Assembly (NCBI GenBank): GCA_030621535.1
Contig: JAUXHM010000039.1
Span: 1 to 8,443 of the forward strand
Length of the DNA: 8,443 nucleotides
Reading direction: 5' to 3'
DNA from: Candidatus Methanophagales archaeon
GTDB taxonomy: Archaea > Halobacteriota > Syntropharchaeia > Alkanophagales > Methanospirareceae
The position numbers and the translations under genes were made by a program. Shown here in pieces: positions 1 to 6,196 of this stretch (its first letter is position 1; every line of letters starts with the position of its first letter). The notes below the pieces were generated by a model. It saw nothing but the letters and a program-made list of their open reading frames with translations. It did not search any database and was not told the DNA's origin.

Positions 1-897
1 CAATTTTCGGCACAAGTCCTCCGTATCACTATAATAAACCACTTCATCCTTCAATGGCTGAAAGTACTCGGATTGCTGTGGTATAAATATTGGGCAATCA
101 GTACCTATCGCCTGGAAGATTGTAGCGGCGACAAGCTTGGGGTATTTGACATGGTATTTATGGAAGATAACCGCATCCGAAGCAAATAGATACTCGTCAA
201 ACCGCTCATCAGATAAAGCCCCTTCTGCACGGACAATCATCCATGGCGGTGCCAACTCCTTCTCAAGCATCTCGTAGCCTGGATAAATCACAAATAATAA
301 AATCGCTTTAGCCTTCAGCTCTTCACACAAGTATCGCAGGTATGGACGATATTCCCTCTGGCAGAAGGCGAAGATTATTTTCTTATCCTCGGGCAAACCA
401 AGCCTTTTTCTGCTTTCATATTTGTCCCCGCGCCTTATAGGGAAACAAGGAAATGGAATGTAGTCCGCATCAGGATAAACATCCTTCAGGAACTCTTGCC
501 GCTCATCAAAGTAAACCACTTTATCCCAGGGAAGCTGATAAAACCACGCTTCCTTCGGTAACTTATTTTCGTGAACGATATGAACCGTTCGTGCTCGCTC
601 TTTAATCATCGGGAATATCTTGGCGAGTTGTTCTACGGGTAGAGTCCTCAGGTCTTCCACGACAAAGATGTCAAACTCGGATGTGAGAATGGGTCTTGGG
701 TCCAGGGAGTCTTTTCCATAGCATCTTATCACATAACGCTCGTCTTTACCCGTAAATTTGTCTTCCCCGAGCTCCTCCCGGAGAAAACTGAATACGGTCA
801 CTTTATGCCCCATCTCCAGCCACGCATTCACCAGTGCCTTTGCATGTATCGCAGCACCGGTTTCGTCATTCCAGTGTGTCATCACCGCAATCTTCAT
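1..897 (-). CDS. Glycosyltransferase, GT-B fold (GT4-like), 3' end cut by window
   Basis: The frame is open from the ATG at 897 to the window edge: 299 codons with no stop, so the C-terminus is missing. The N-terminus (MKIAVMTHWNDETGAAIHAK) has the GT-B pattern of a first beta strand, then a Gly/Ala/His turn and a helix, followed by a second strand 'GHKVTVFSF'. A Rossmann-like second domain begins around 'KKIIFAFC' (residues 174-181), and the 'GTDCPIFIPQQ' segment near residue 266 resembles the 'G-x-P-V-I' donor-site loop of GT4 enzymes. The expected role is transfer of a sugar from a nucleotide donor to a glycan or lipid at the cytoplasmic membrane face; the acceptor cannot be told. The start is supported by a GGAGGT SD site (complement 904-909) and a TATA box near 950. 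It lies downstream of a second glycosyltransferase in the same direction but appears to have its own promoter. The fold is fairly sure; the exact family is not. Confidence 0.8.
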   Translation of the reverse strand, partial: MKIAVMTHWNDETGAAIHAKALVNAWLEMGHKVTVFSFLREELGEDKFTGKDERYVIRCYGKDSLDPRPILTSEFDIFVVEDLRTLPVEQLAKIFPMIKERARTVHIVHENKLPKEAWFYQLPWDKVVYFDERQEFLKDVYPDADYIPFPCFPIRRGDKYESRKRLGLPEDKKIIFAFCQREYRPYLRYLCEELKAKAILLFVIYPGYEMLEKELAPPWMIVRAEGALSDERFDEYLFASDAVIFHKYHVKYPKLVAATIFQAIGTDCPIFIPQQSEYFQPLKDEVVYYSDTEDLCRKL

Positions 898-901
898 TCT
901 T

Positions 902-956
902 ATACCTCCTCATCACCGCATATTATTAGCAATGGATTAAAAGCACTATATATAGT
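902..956 (-). promoter_or_regulatory. Promoter and SD site of the left-edge glycosyltransferase
   Basis: The 12-base perfect palindrome ACTATATATAGT (945-956) serves as the TATA box, centred 53 bases ahead of the ATG. Transcription would start near 924 and give a leader of about 27 bases holding AGGAGGTAT (902-910). Because the box is palindromic, its direction is set only by the gene it faces. Confidence 0.55.
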
Positions 957-991
957 TTTCTATATTTGCAGTTTATTCTCTTCTAATCTCA

Positions 992-2128
992 TCACTCACA
1001 CGCCTTTATATTATATAATTTCAAATGCTTGCGTACCGTCGCTGGCCATGCAGTCGCCCTTCGGTATCTTTCCGTTCTATCAAGTATATACCGCTCAAAT
1101 TCTTTGTCCTCGAAAATGCGAACGGCAGTTTTTGCAATCCCTGATGCGTTGTCTGGAAGTATGAGCAGTTCGTCACAAATGTTTCTAAGTACTTCAAACT
1201 TCGGTACCCGATATGCAATAACAGGCTTCTTTGCCCCTATTGCGAGATGAATAGCACCAGAAACAGACCTGTCTTCGTGATAATGCGTGAACAAAACAAT
1301 ATCGGATGCTCCAAATACATACGGTATCTCCTCATTTGGAAAGAATTTATTGGGGAATATCACTTTGTCGGTAAGGTCGAGTTCTTTTATTTGCTTTCTG
1401 AGATTTTTGACGTAATCCATGACTTTTTTTGGTGCGGTAGGTGAAACCCCGCCGGCAATAAATAGATATACATCTTCGACTTCTTTCCTTATCTCCCCGA
1501 GCACTTCAAGTGAAACGTCCAGACCTTTAAAGGTATTGACAAAACCAAATGCCGTGATTATCTTACCTTGTGCTGGTAATTTCAGTCGCGCTCTCGAAAT
1601 CTTCTTATCTACATTACTGAGCGCCGTGCCATGAGGAATAATATGAATCTTCTTCGCTGGTATTCCAAGCCGCTTCAATATCGCCTTCTGCGAATTGAGA
1701 TGGACAATAACCTCGTCAGCAAGCTCGGCAATTCTACCGGCGAAATTCTCGTCCATCACTCCTCTTTCACAGAATTGGCTTGGTCTTATGCAATGGATAG
1801 TTATTATTGTCCTTTTTGCAGATACCCTCAATCGCTCGAGCAGCGTGGGCAATCTGTCGTCAAACCCGTAAATGCCGTATTCATGTTGAATATGGACTAT
1901 ATCTGCGTCCTTTACATTGCTGATGATTGGTTCTACATAATTCTCATTCCTATCCCAGCATGGGACTACCTCAAATCTCTTCTGGTTAACTGGCGATGCA
2001 CCCTTCTCGGCAACTACCTTAATCCCCAGTCCCGGATTCACCTTCTGGAGCCCGTGAATGACATAACCCGTATAAGTGGCTATTCCACACTCCTGGGGGA
2101 GATAGGTTGATACGTATGCAATTTTCAT
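992..2128 (-). CDS. Glycosyltransferase, GT4 / 'ECGIATYT' type
   Basis: A complete 378-residue protein with two Rossmann domains of GT-B type. The N-terminus carries E13-C-G-I-A-T-Y-T20 after the first strand, the hallmark of a GT4 subgroup common in archaea and bacteria (consensus 'ECGIATFT'). The acceptor domain continues with 'ADIVHIQHEYGIYG'. The donor domain starts at 'KIITAFGFVNTFKGLD', where the Lys of 'FKG' is the usual phosphate-contacting residue, and ends with 'SGAIHLAIGAKKPVIAY', the nucleotide-sugar loop. The second Glu of the classical E-x7-E motif is not evident; from memory, this subgroup often has 'S-S-G' there. The expected role is sugar transfer onto an exported polysaccharide, glycoprotein or glycolipid. 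The ATG at 2128 has no SD site, but a TATA-like box about 30 bases upstream fits a leaderless mRNA. The nearby downstream glycosyltransferase suggests a surface-glycan locus extending left. Confidence 0.88.
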   Translation of the reverse strand: MKIAYVSTYLPQECGIATYTGYVIHGLQKVNPGLGIKVVAEKGASPVNQKRFEVVPCWDRNENYVEPIISNVKDADIVHIQHEYGIYGFDDRLPTLLERLRVSAKRTIITIHCIRPSQFCERGVMDENFAGRIAELADEVIVHLNSQKAILKRLGIPAKKIHIIPHGTALSNVDKKISRARLKLPAQGKIITAFGFVNTFKGLDVSLEVLGEIRKEVEDVYLFIAGGVSPTAPKKVMDYVKNLRKQIKELDLTDKVIFPNKFFPNEEIPYVFGASDIVLFTHYHEDRSVSGAIHLAIGAKKPVIAYRVPKFEVLRNICDELLILPDNASGIAKTAVRIFEDKEFERYILDRTERYRRATAWPATVRKHLKLYNIKACE

Positions 2129-2152
2129 CTTTTAAAATTATTATAATCCTAT

Positions 2153-2162
2153 GTTTAAATAT
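2153..2162 (-). promoter_or_regulatory. TATA box, leaderless promoter of the 378-residue glycosyltransferase
   Basis: On the minus strand this reads ATATTTAAAC, centred about 29 bases before the ATG at 2128. Transcription would start within a few bases of the ATG. The intervening bases contain no purine-rich SD site. Confidence 0.5.
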
Positions 2163-2231
2163 TTCTAAATTAAGTTCCGCCCGAACAGAGCGGATATTTC
2201 GATAACCTCGCTGTTTTCTTTTTTATTCCGT

Positions 2232-2260
2232 TGTCTAAAGATATGTCTAAGGTTTTATAA
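2232..2260 (+). promoter_or_regulatory. MarC promoter with tandem TGTCTAARG repeat
   Basis: The TATA box TTTTATAA (2253-2260) is centred about 27 bases before the ATG at 2284, which suits a leaderless start at that ATG. Directly upstream are two direct copies, TGTCTAAAG (2232-2240) and TGTCTAAGG (2244-2252), offset by 12 bases, about one helical turn. They cover the position expected for the TFB-recognition element and could bind a regulator. The repeat is seen; its function is inferred. Confidence 0.5.
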
Positions 2261-2283
2261 ATGTGATTTTTTATTTTATAAAC

Positions 2284-2934
2284 ATGGACTATGCTTATGC
2301 TGTTTCGGTGTTCATAGCAATTTTCGCCATTGTAAATCCAATAGGTAACATACCCTTTTTTACAACGTTAACTCAGGATTATTCAAAAGAGGAGAAGAAA
2401 AGAGTGGCTACCAAGGCCGTAATTGCAGCTACGGTCACATTAGTTAGTTTTGCTCTTGTCGGGAGATACTTATTCATGCTTTTCAGCATAACTATTCCTG
2501 CATTCCGGATAGCAGGCGGATTACTCTTGTTTAGAATAGCATTTAGCATGTTGTATGGAACAACTCCAGGTACAAAAGCCACCGATAAAGAGAAGCAGGA
2601 ATCGGTAGAAAAAGAAATGGTGGGGGTGATTCCGTTGGGTATCCCTATGCTTGCAGGACCAGGGGCAATATCCACAGTGATGCTCTATATTTCGCATGGC
2701 AATATTTGGAATACTGTGGTTGTTTTCATCTCAGTATTTGCTACTATGGCTGTAACCTATATCGCCCTCATAAATGCAGACCGAATTTTCAATCGTGTTG
2801 GAAGGGTTGGCTCACTGGCAGTATCCCGTATAATGGGATTGATACTCGCAACGGTGGCAATTCAATTTATAATAAACGGTGCTTATGAAATAGCTATGGA
2901 GTGGGCAAAAGAAATAAGAAATTTAAGCGCGTGA
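2284..2934 (+). CDS. MarC family (UPF0056) integral membrane protein
   Basis: A 216-residue hydrophobic protein matching the usual MarC length of about 200-220. N18-P-I-G-N22 lies in the first membrane helix and P117-L-G-I-P-M-L-A-G-P-G-A128 opens the second half; both are hallmark motifs of the family. About six membrane segments are expected: near residues 4-27, 41-64, 69-91, 114-135, 141-162 and 182-203, with a charged loop at 96-112. The family was named after a multiple antibiotic resistance locus, but that role was not upheld; some members have been proposed to export amino acids, and the function here is unknown. An in-frame GTG at 2263 would add seven residues, but TATA spacing puts the transcript start at about 2282, so I prefer the ATG at 2284. 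It is followed after 20 bases by a mechanosensitive channel and is probably co-transcribed with it. Confidence 0.88.
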   Translation: MDYAYAVSVFIAIFAIVNPIGNIPFFTTLTQDYSKEEKKRVATKAVIAATVTLVSFALVGRYLFMLFSITIPAFRIAGGLLLFRIAFSMLYGTTPGTKATDKEKQESVEKEMVGVIPLGIPMLAGPGAISTVMLYISHGNIWNTVVVFISVFATMAVTYIALINADRIFNRVGRVGSLAVSRIMGLILATVAIQFIINGAYEIAMEWAKEIRNLSA

Positions 2935-2954
2935 GTTCTAATATTAATTTCAAT

Positions 2955-3821
2955 ATGCTCCAACTAAATATAATGGCTATACCCGCAGGAACCTTGAATA
3001 CACTGATTACCCTTATTAAAATATCAATTGCGATTGTAGCCACGGTCATAGTTGTACGGCTCATAAACCGAGCTTTAGTAGTTTACTTCAAATTCGCAAG
3101 CGAGAAGCTCAAAGTTGATGAAACTACTTATACGGTTGTTAGAAGAGTAATAATCGTCACCATTTACGTAATAGGCGGTGTAGCCGTGATTTCGCTCATC
3201 CCGGGTCTTCCCGACTTAGTACTCGGCTTGGCAGCCGGTGCAGGAATCGCTGCTATCGTCATAGGTTTTGCGGCACAAAGAGCACTTTCCAACGTATTCA
3301 GTGGTATTTCTATTGCTATTTTTCGCCCTTTTCGCGTCGGTGACGTTGTAGAAATGGAAAATGAATATGGAACCATAGAAGATATAACGCTCCGGCATAC
3401 CGTGATAAGAACATGGCAGAACAAAAGGCTGATCATCCCTAACTCACGAATAAGTGAAGAAACCATAATAAACTGGACGATAGGGGACCTTACGGTGCTG
3501 TGGAAGGTTGATTTTGGGATTAGTTACGATTCTGATATAGACCTTGCCAGATCAATAATCCTTGATGAAATAAACAAACATCCGGATGTGATGCACGAAG
3601 AAGATAGAGAAGCGAATGTGCGGGTTACGGAGCTCGGCGATTTTGCAGTTAATCTAAGAGCAACGTTTTGGGTATCGGACAGACCCACGGCATGGGGCAC
3701 CGGAGCGGAAATAAGAGAATCGGTAAAGAAGAGGTTTGATAGAGAGGGCGTGGAGATACCTTTCCCATATCGAACTGTGGTGTTCAAAAAAGATATGAAT
3801 GCGGAGGAGCGAGCTGGCTAA
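2955..3821 (+). CDS. mscS: MscS-type small-conductance mechanosensitive channel
   Basis: A 288-residue protein from the ATG at 2955. Predicted membrane helices lie at about 16-43, 62-84 and 87-121. The third is the pore helix, with the Gly/Ala-rich run 'GLAAGAGIAAIVIGFAAQ' (91-108), then 'RALSNVFSGISIAIFRPFRVGD' (109-130). This is followed by the beta domain with 'EYGTIEDITLRHTVIRTW' and 'IIPNS', and an alpha/beta C-terminal domain ending 'IPFPYRTV'. All of this is diagnostic of the MscS family, which releases solutes on hypo-osmotic shock and acts as a heptamer. The start is uncertain: no SD site precedes 2955 or the alternative ATG at 2973, and an in-frame GTG at 2901 would overlap marC and add a basic stretch before the first helix. 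The short gap from marC and shared strand suggest one operon. The family call is very secure; the start is moderate. Confidence 0.9.
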   Translation: MLQLNIMAIPAGTLNTLITLIKISIAIVATVIVVRLINRALVVYFKFASEKLKVDETTYTVVRRVIIVTIYVIGGVAVISLIPGLPDLVLGLAAGAGIAAIVIGFAAQRALSNVFSGISIAIFRPFRVGDVVEMENEYGTIEDITLRHTVIRTWQNKRLIIPNSRISEETIINWTIGDLTVLWKVDFGISYDSDIDLARSIILDEINKHPDVMHEEDREANVRVTELGDFAVNLRATFWVSDRPTAWGTGAEIRESVKKRFDREGVEIPFPYRTVVFKKDMNAEERAG

Positions 3822-3827
3822 GGTAAC

Positions 3828-3842
3828 GTCTGCAAAGCAGAC
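3828..3842 (+). other. Perfect hairpin just after the mscS stop codon
   Basis: GTCTGC-AAA-GCAGAC forms a 6-bp stem with a 3-base loop, starting 7 bases after the mscS stop. No T-tract follows, so it is not a standard intrinsic terminator. It could protect or end the 3' end of the marC-mscS message. The rest of the gap to corA holds only a 22-codon ATG frame (3870-3938) without an SD site, which I do not call. Confidence 0.3.
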
Positions 3843-3945
3843 ATCAAAGCGATAGCGGCTGCTCTTACGATGAGAAAAGACACAAAGACCACGAGCAAAG
3901 CGGGCAAGAGAAAATATAATCCATCCATGTTAGCTTAGCCACTTC

Positions 3946-4914
3946 CTATAACCATTTTTTCTTCCTGACATAAATTACCATTCCTATACCTACAACCGCC
4001 ATTAAAAATAAAACCGCGAAATAGCCCCAACGCCACTCTAATTCAGGCATATATCTGAAGTTCATTCCGTAAACCCCAGCAATAAAAGTCAAGGGAATAA
4101 AGATTGTTGCAATGGTTGTCAGCATCTTCATTATTTCGTTCATTTTATTAGCTAAGGACGAGTGATAGACCTCAAGTGCCCCCTCTGCATTTTCTCGTAT
4201 ATTCTCCATCGAATCCAACAGAGAAATCGTATGGCCATAGACATCGCGAAAGTAAATTTTGGTTTCGGGTTTAATGATCGCTGTATCACTTCTTTCTAAC
4301 TTATCCACCACGTCCCGCTGCCCCCTGATGATTCTGTGAATGTGTCTAATTTGCCGTATAAACATTCTAACCTTCTCTATGGTTCGCCCAGTTGGGTTTT
4401 CGAGGACCTCTTCATCAATTTCATCCATCTTATCCTCAAAATCTTCTATAACTGAGATGTAATTATCGACAATAGCATCTAAAATCCTATAAAGCAAAAA
4501 ATCTTCCTTTCCCTTTAGTATCAACGGTTTTTTCCTAAGAATTCTTTCTTTTAGCTCTTCTATACGTTTCAGTTGCTTTTCGTGGATTGTTATCAGAATA
4601 TATTTGCTGACAAAAATGCTTAATTGTCCGGTTGAAATACTTTCCTCCTCGACATTTATCGTCTTCGCACTGACGAATAGATACTCATCATAATCGTCCA
4701 TCTTGGGTCTTTCCTCTGCCTGCACACTATCTTCGATTGCTAATGGATGGAATCCAAAGAGGCCTTTAAGTGGAGAGAGTTCTTCAATTGTTGGTTCGGT
4801 AATGTCTATCCAAAGCACAAAATTTTTCTCTTGTAATGCAGGTATCTCTTCAAGTGATTCCAACTCGTATATGCGTTGCATCGTAGCTGAGTATTTAATC
4901 GCTGTAATTTTCAT
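3946..4914 (-). CDS. corA: CorA-family Mg2+/Co2+ transport protein
   Basis: A 322-residue protein, the usual CorA length. It has a long cytoplasmic alpha/beta N-terminal domain, a charged helical stretch rich in Glu, Lys and Arg, and two C-terminal membrane helices. The signature Y282-G-M-N-F286 ends the first helix, followed by the periplasmic 'MPELEWRWGYF' loop, the second helix (about 297-316) and the basic tail 'VRKKKWL'. The family forms pentameric channels importing Mg2+ along the membrane potential. I chose the ATG at 4914, not the upstream in-frame ATG at 4932: GAGGG (complement 4922-4926) is correctly spaced for 4914, and the TATA box near 4953 puts the transcript start around 4927, after the upstream ATG. 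The gene converges on the marC-mscS pair and lies downstream of hsp20, whose own terminator separates them. Nearby sits a decayed CNNM/CorC-type gene, another Mg2+-linked family. Confidence 0.92.
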   Translation of the reverse strand: MKITAIKYSATMQRIYELESLEEIPALQEKNFVLWIDITEPTIEELSPLKGLFGFHPLAIEDSVQAEERPKMDDYDEYLFVSAKTINVEEESISTGQLSIFVSKYILITIHEKQLKRIEELKERILRKKPLILKGKEDFLLYRILDAIVDNYISVIEDFEDKMDEIDEEVLENPTGRTIEKVRMFIRQIRHIHRIIRGQRDVVDKLERSDTAIIKPETKIYFRDVYGHTISLLDSMENIRENAEGALEVYHSSLANKMNEIMKMLTTIATIFIPLTFIAGVYGMNFRYMPELEWRWGYFAVLFLMAVVGIGMVIYVRKKKWL

Positions 4915-4920
4915 TTTCAA

Positions 4921-4957
4921 ACCCTCTTGCATAGTTTCATTCTATTTCATTATAAAT
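4921..4957 (-). promoter_or_regulatory. corA promoter and SD site
   Basis: On the minus strand, TTTATA (complement 4951-4956) is the TATA box. A transcript starting about 26 bases later, near 4927, would begin just ahead of GAGGGT (complement 4921-4926), the SD site for the ATG at 4914. This geometry excludes the in-frame ATG at 4932. Confidence 0.5.
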
Positions 4958-5122
4958 TTTTCAGAAACATTTTTTTTTATTATTACATCCCTATAGAAAG
5001 ATGGGGGTAAAGATTATGTTAATCAACTGGCGAAGAGTTTCGGTCAGGAAATAGAAAATGCGGGGTGGATTAGATACGACAGGGAAATTGAGTTTTCTAT
5101 TTTAGTATTTAATTTCCTCGCG

Positions 5123-5145
5123 AAAAAAAGAAAAAAAAGAAAAAA
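5123..5145 (-). terminator. Poly-T terminator after hsp20
   Basis: The plus strand reads A7-G-A8-G-A6, so the hsp20 message would contain three U-runs of 6, 8 and 7 about 36-60 bases after its stop. Archaeal RNA polymerase commonly ends at such U-rich tracts without a hairpin. It separates hsp20 from corA. Confidence 0.6.
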
Positions 5146-5180
5146 TTTAAAGTTTTTATTGCCCCGATCTCAAGAGCCGA

Positions 5181-5651
5181 TTATTTCACTTCGATCTTCT
5201 TTACCTCTTCTCCTGCTATCTTTGGCATCACTATCTGGAGTACACCGTTCTTGAACGTTGCATCCACTTTATCCTTGTCCACCTCAGTGGGCAGCGGTAC
5301 AGACCGGTAGAATTTTTTGTAACTCCTCTCTCTTTTGATGTATCCTTCTTCTTTCTCCTCCTTCTCTTCCCTCTTCTCCGCACTGATTTCGAGAGTATCG
5401 CCCCTGATATTTATAGAGATGTCCCCCTTTTCAACGCCAGGTATATCGGCAGCTACGATAATCTTGCCCTCTTTGTCCTTTATATCTATGTAGGGTACGG
5501 CGGTCTCTGCGAGTTCCTCTCCAACAGCTCCAGGCAGTGCCCTCTTAACAAGATAGTCTCGTCCTGCCTCTCCAAACGTCCTGCTTATCAATTCTTCCAT
5601 CTGCCTCAGCTCTTCAAATGGGTCCCATAGATATTTTCTTCGCCACATCAT
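5181..5651 (-). CDS. hsp20: Small heat-shock protein, Hsp20 / alpha-crystallin family
   Basis: A 156-residue protein of typical archaeal Hsp20 length. The N-terminal arm 'WDPFEELRQMEELISRTF' (9-26) is the usual amphipathic segment. The alpha-crystallin domain covers about 52-144 and includes 'AADIPGVEKGDISINI' (67-82), a very charged loop rich in Glu and Lys (92-103), and the family signature A131-T-F-K-N-G-V-L138 ending in 'MPK'. The C-terminal I153-E-V155 matches the I-x-I/V anchor that links dimers into oligomers. It is an ATP-independent holdase that binds unfolding proteins, working beside the thermosome encoded about 500 bases upstream on the same strand. The gene starts at the first of two consecutive ATGs (5651 and 5648); AGGAGG lies 11 bases ahead. 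The leader shares sequence blocks with the thermosome leader, suggesting common heat or stress control. Confidence 0.95.
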   Translation of the reverse strand: MMWRRKYLWDPFEELRQMEELISRTFGEAGRDYLVKRALPGAVGEELAETAVPYIDIKDKEGKIIVAADIPGVEKGDISINIRGDTLEISAEKREEKEEKEEGYIKRERSYKKFYRSVPLPTEVDKDKVDATFKNGVLQIVMPKIAGEEVKKIEVK

Positions 5652-5662
5652 TTCTCATCTCG

Positions 5663-5706
5663 CCTCCTATTTATATACATCATGATTGATATTTATCGAA
5701 GTGGTT
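5663..5706 (-). promoter_or_regulatory. hsp20 promoter with AACCAC-N5-TAAATAT element and SD site
   Basis: On the minus strand, AACCAC (complement 5701-5706), five bases, then TAAATAT (complement 5690-5696) precede the ATG by about 42 bases. The same arrangement occurs ahead of the thermosome gene. A second block, ATGTATAT (complement 5673-5680), and the SD site AGGAGG (complement 5663-5668) follow. Another TATA-like run, CATATATAA, lies at about 5704-5712, so the exact transcript start is uncertain. Confidence 0.55.
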
Positions 5707-5729
5707 ATATATGAACTTTAAACTCAGAT

Positions 5730-5754
5730 TTACCCTACATGTAGTCTACGGTAA
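5730..5754. repeat. 25-base imperfect palindrome upstream of hsp20
   Basis: The arms TTACC (5730-5734) and GGTAA (5750-5754) are inverted, with matching TA steps inside (5736-5737 and 5747-5748). A perfect inner 10-base palindrome, CTACATGTAG (5735-5744), sits slightly off centre. The site lies about 24 bases beyond the shared AACCAC element of the hsp20 promoter and covers the stop codon of the CNNM remnant. It could be an operator for hsp20, a 3' hairpin or a scar of the rearrangement that broke the upstream gene. Confidence 0.4.
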
Positions 5755-6091
5755 GATGTTAAAGTTCCACATCTACCAAAAATAGTTCTAAAAAAAGTAT
5801 CCCATTTCTCTATTTTCGCTTCTGTTTCATCAAAGTCAAAAATTTCTTCTACAAGCTTTTTCTCATCTTTTTTTATTGTTCCTTCATGAACGCCTAAGTC
5901 CATCATAGTTTTAATTTCCTCTTCAGTAGCAATTAACTTCCCTCTTTTCTCTTTTCTCATTATTTTTAGAAGACATTTGAAATTGCGGCAAATGCCTTCA
6001 CAATTGGGTAAAAAATATTTCTTATAAAATGGAGATGTCTTGACACTTTAAAAGCAAATTGTTCATTATTTATTTCTGGTTCTGGTAGGTC
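5730..6091 (-). pseudogene. Remnant of CNNM/CorC (HlyC-type) membrane protein, truncated and frameshifted
   Basis: Two adjoining frames together read like the junction between the DUF21/CNNM membrane domain and the CBS-pair region. The upstream piece (5969-6091, 41 codons, no start) contains 'NNEQFAFKVSRHL' and 'IFYPIVKAFAAISNVF', typical of the last part of DUF21. The downstream piece (5730-5960, 76 codons from an ATG) contains 'ATEEEIKTMMDLGVHEGTIK' and 'EEIFDFDETEAKI', the conserved linker before the CBS domains in CorC-like proteins. Restoring one base near 5968 joins them as ...NVF-(L)-KIMRKEK.... Family members are about 400 residues or more; here most of DUF21, both CBS domains and the C-terminal domain are absent. 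After 'ETEAKI' the similarity stops and 'EKWDTFFRTIFGRCG...' looks unrelated. No SD site precedes the ATG at 5960. I infer a dead fragment; the alternative is a short orphan protein of 76 residues. Confidence 0.7.
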
Positions 6092-6116
6092 TCAGGTTGT
6101 TAAAAATGATGAGTTG

Positions 6117-6164
6117 AAAAAAAAGGGAGAGAGCAGAGGGATTAAAAGAAATCGTCCTCCGCTC
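6117..6164 (-). terminator. Hairpin plus T8 terminator after the thermosome gene
   Basis: On the minus strand, GAGCGGAGG (complement 6156-6164) pairs with CCTCTGCTC (complement 6131-6139) in a 9-bp stem with one G-U pair and a 16-base loop. After six bases a run of eight T (complement 6117-6124) follows. The stem begins about 33 bases after the thermosome stop. It resembles a bacterial-style intrinsic terminator, though the U-run alone may suffice in archaea. Confidence 0.65.
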
Positions 6165-6196
6165 TAACTTTTGCGAAAAGAAGAGGAAAAAATGAT

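Noticed and set aside
1631..2110. 159-codon plus-strand frame opposite the glycosyltransferase
   Set aside because: It is antisense to a well-supported GT4 gene, has no domain pattern, and the start lacks an SD site or a convincing TATA box.
2263..2283. GTG at 2263 as the start of MarC
   Set aside because: The TATA box at 2253-2260 would put the transcript start after this codon; the ATG at 2284 fits both the promoter and the family N-terminus.
3870..3938. 22-residue basic ORF between mscS and corA
   Set aside because: It has no SD site or promoter, is very short, and lies in a convergent gap where chance frames are common.
4915..4932. ATG at complement 4932 as the corA start
   Set aside because: It lies upstream of the predicted transcript start, whereas the ATG at 4914 has GAGGG at proper distance.
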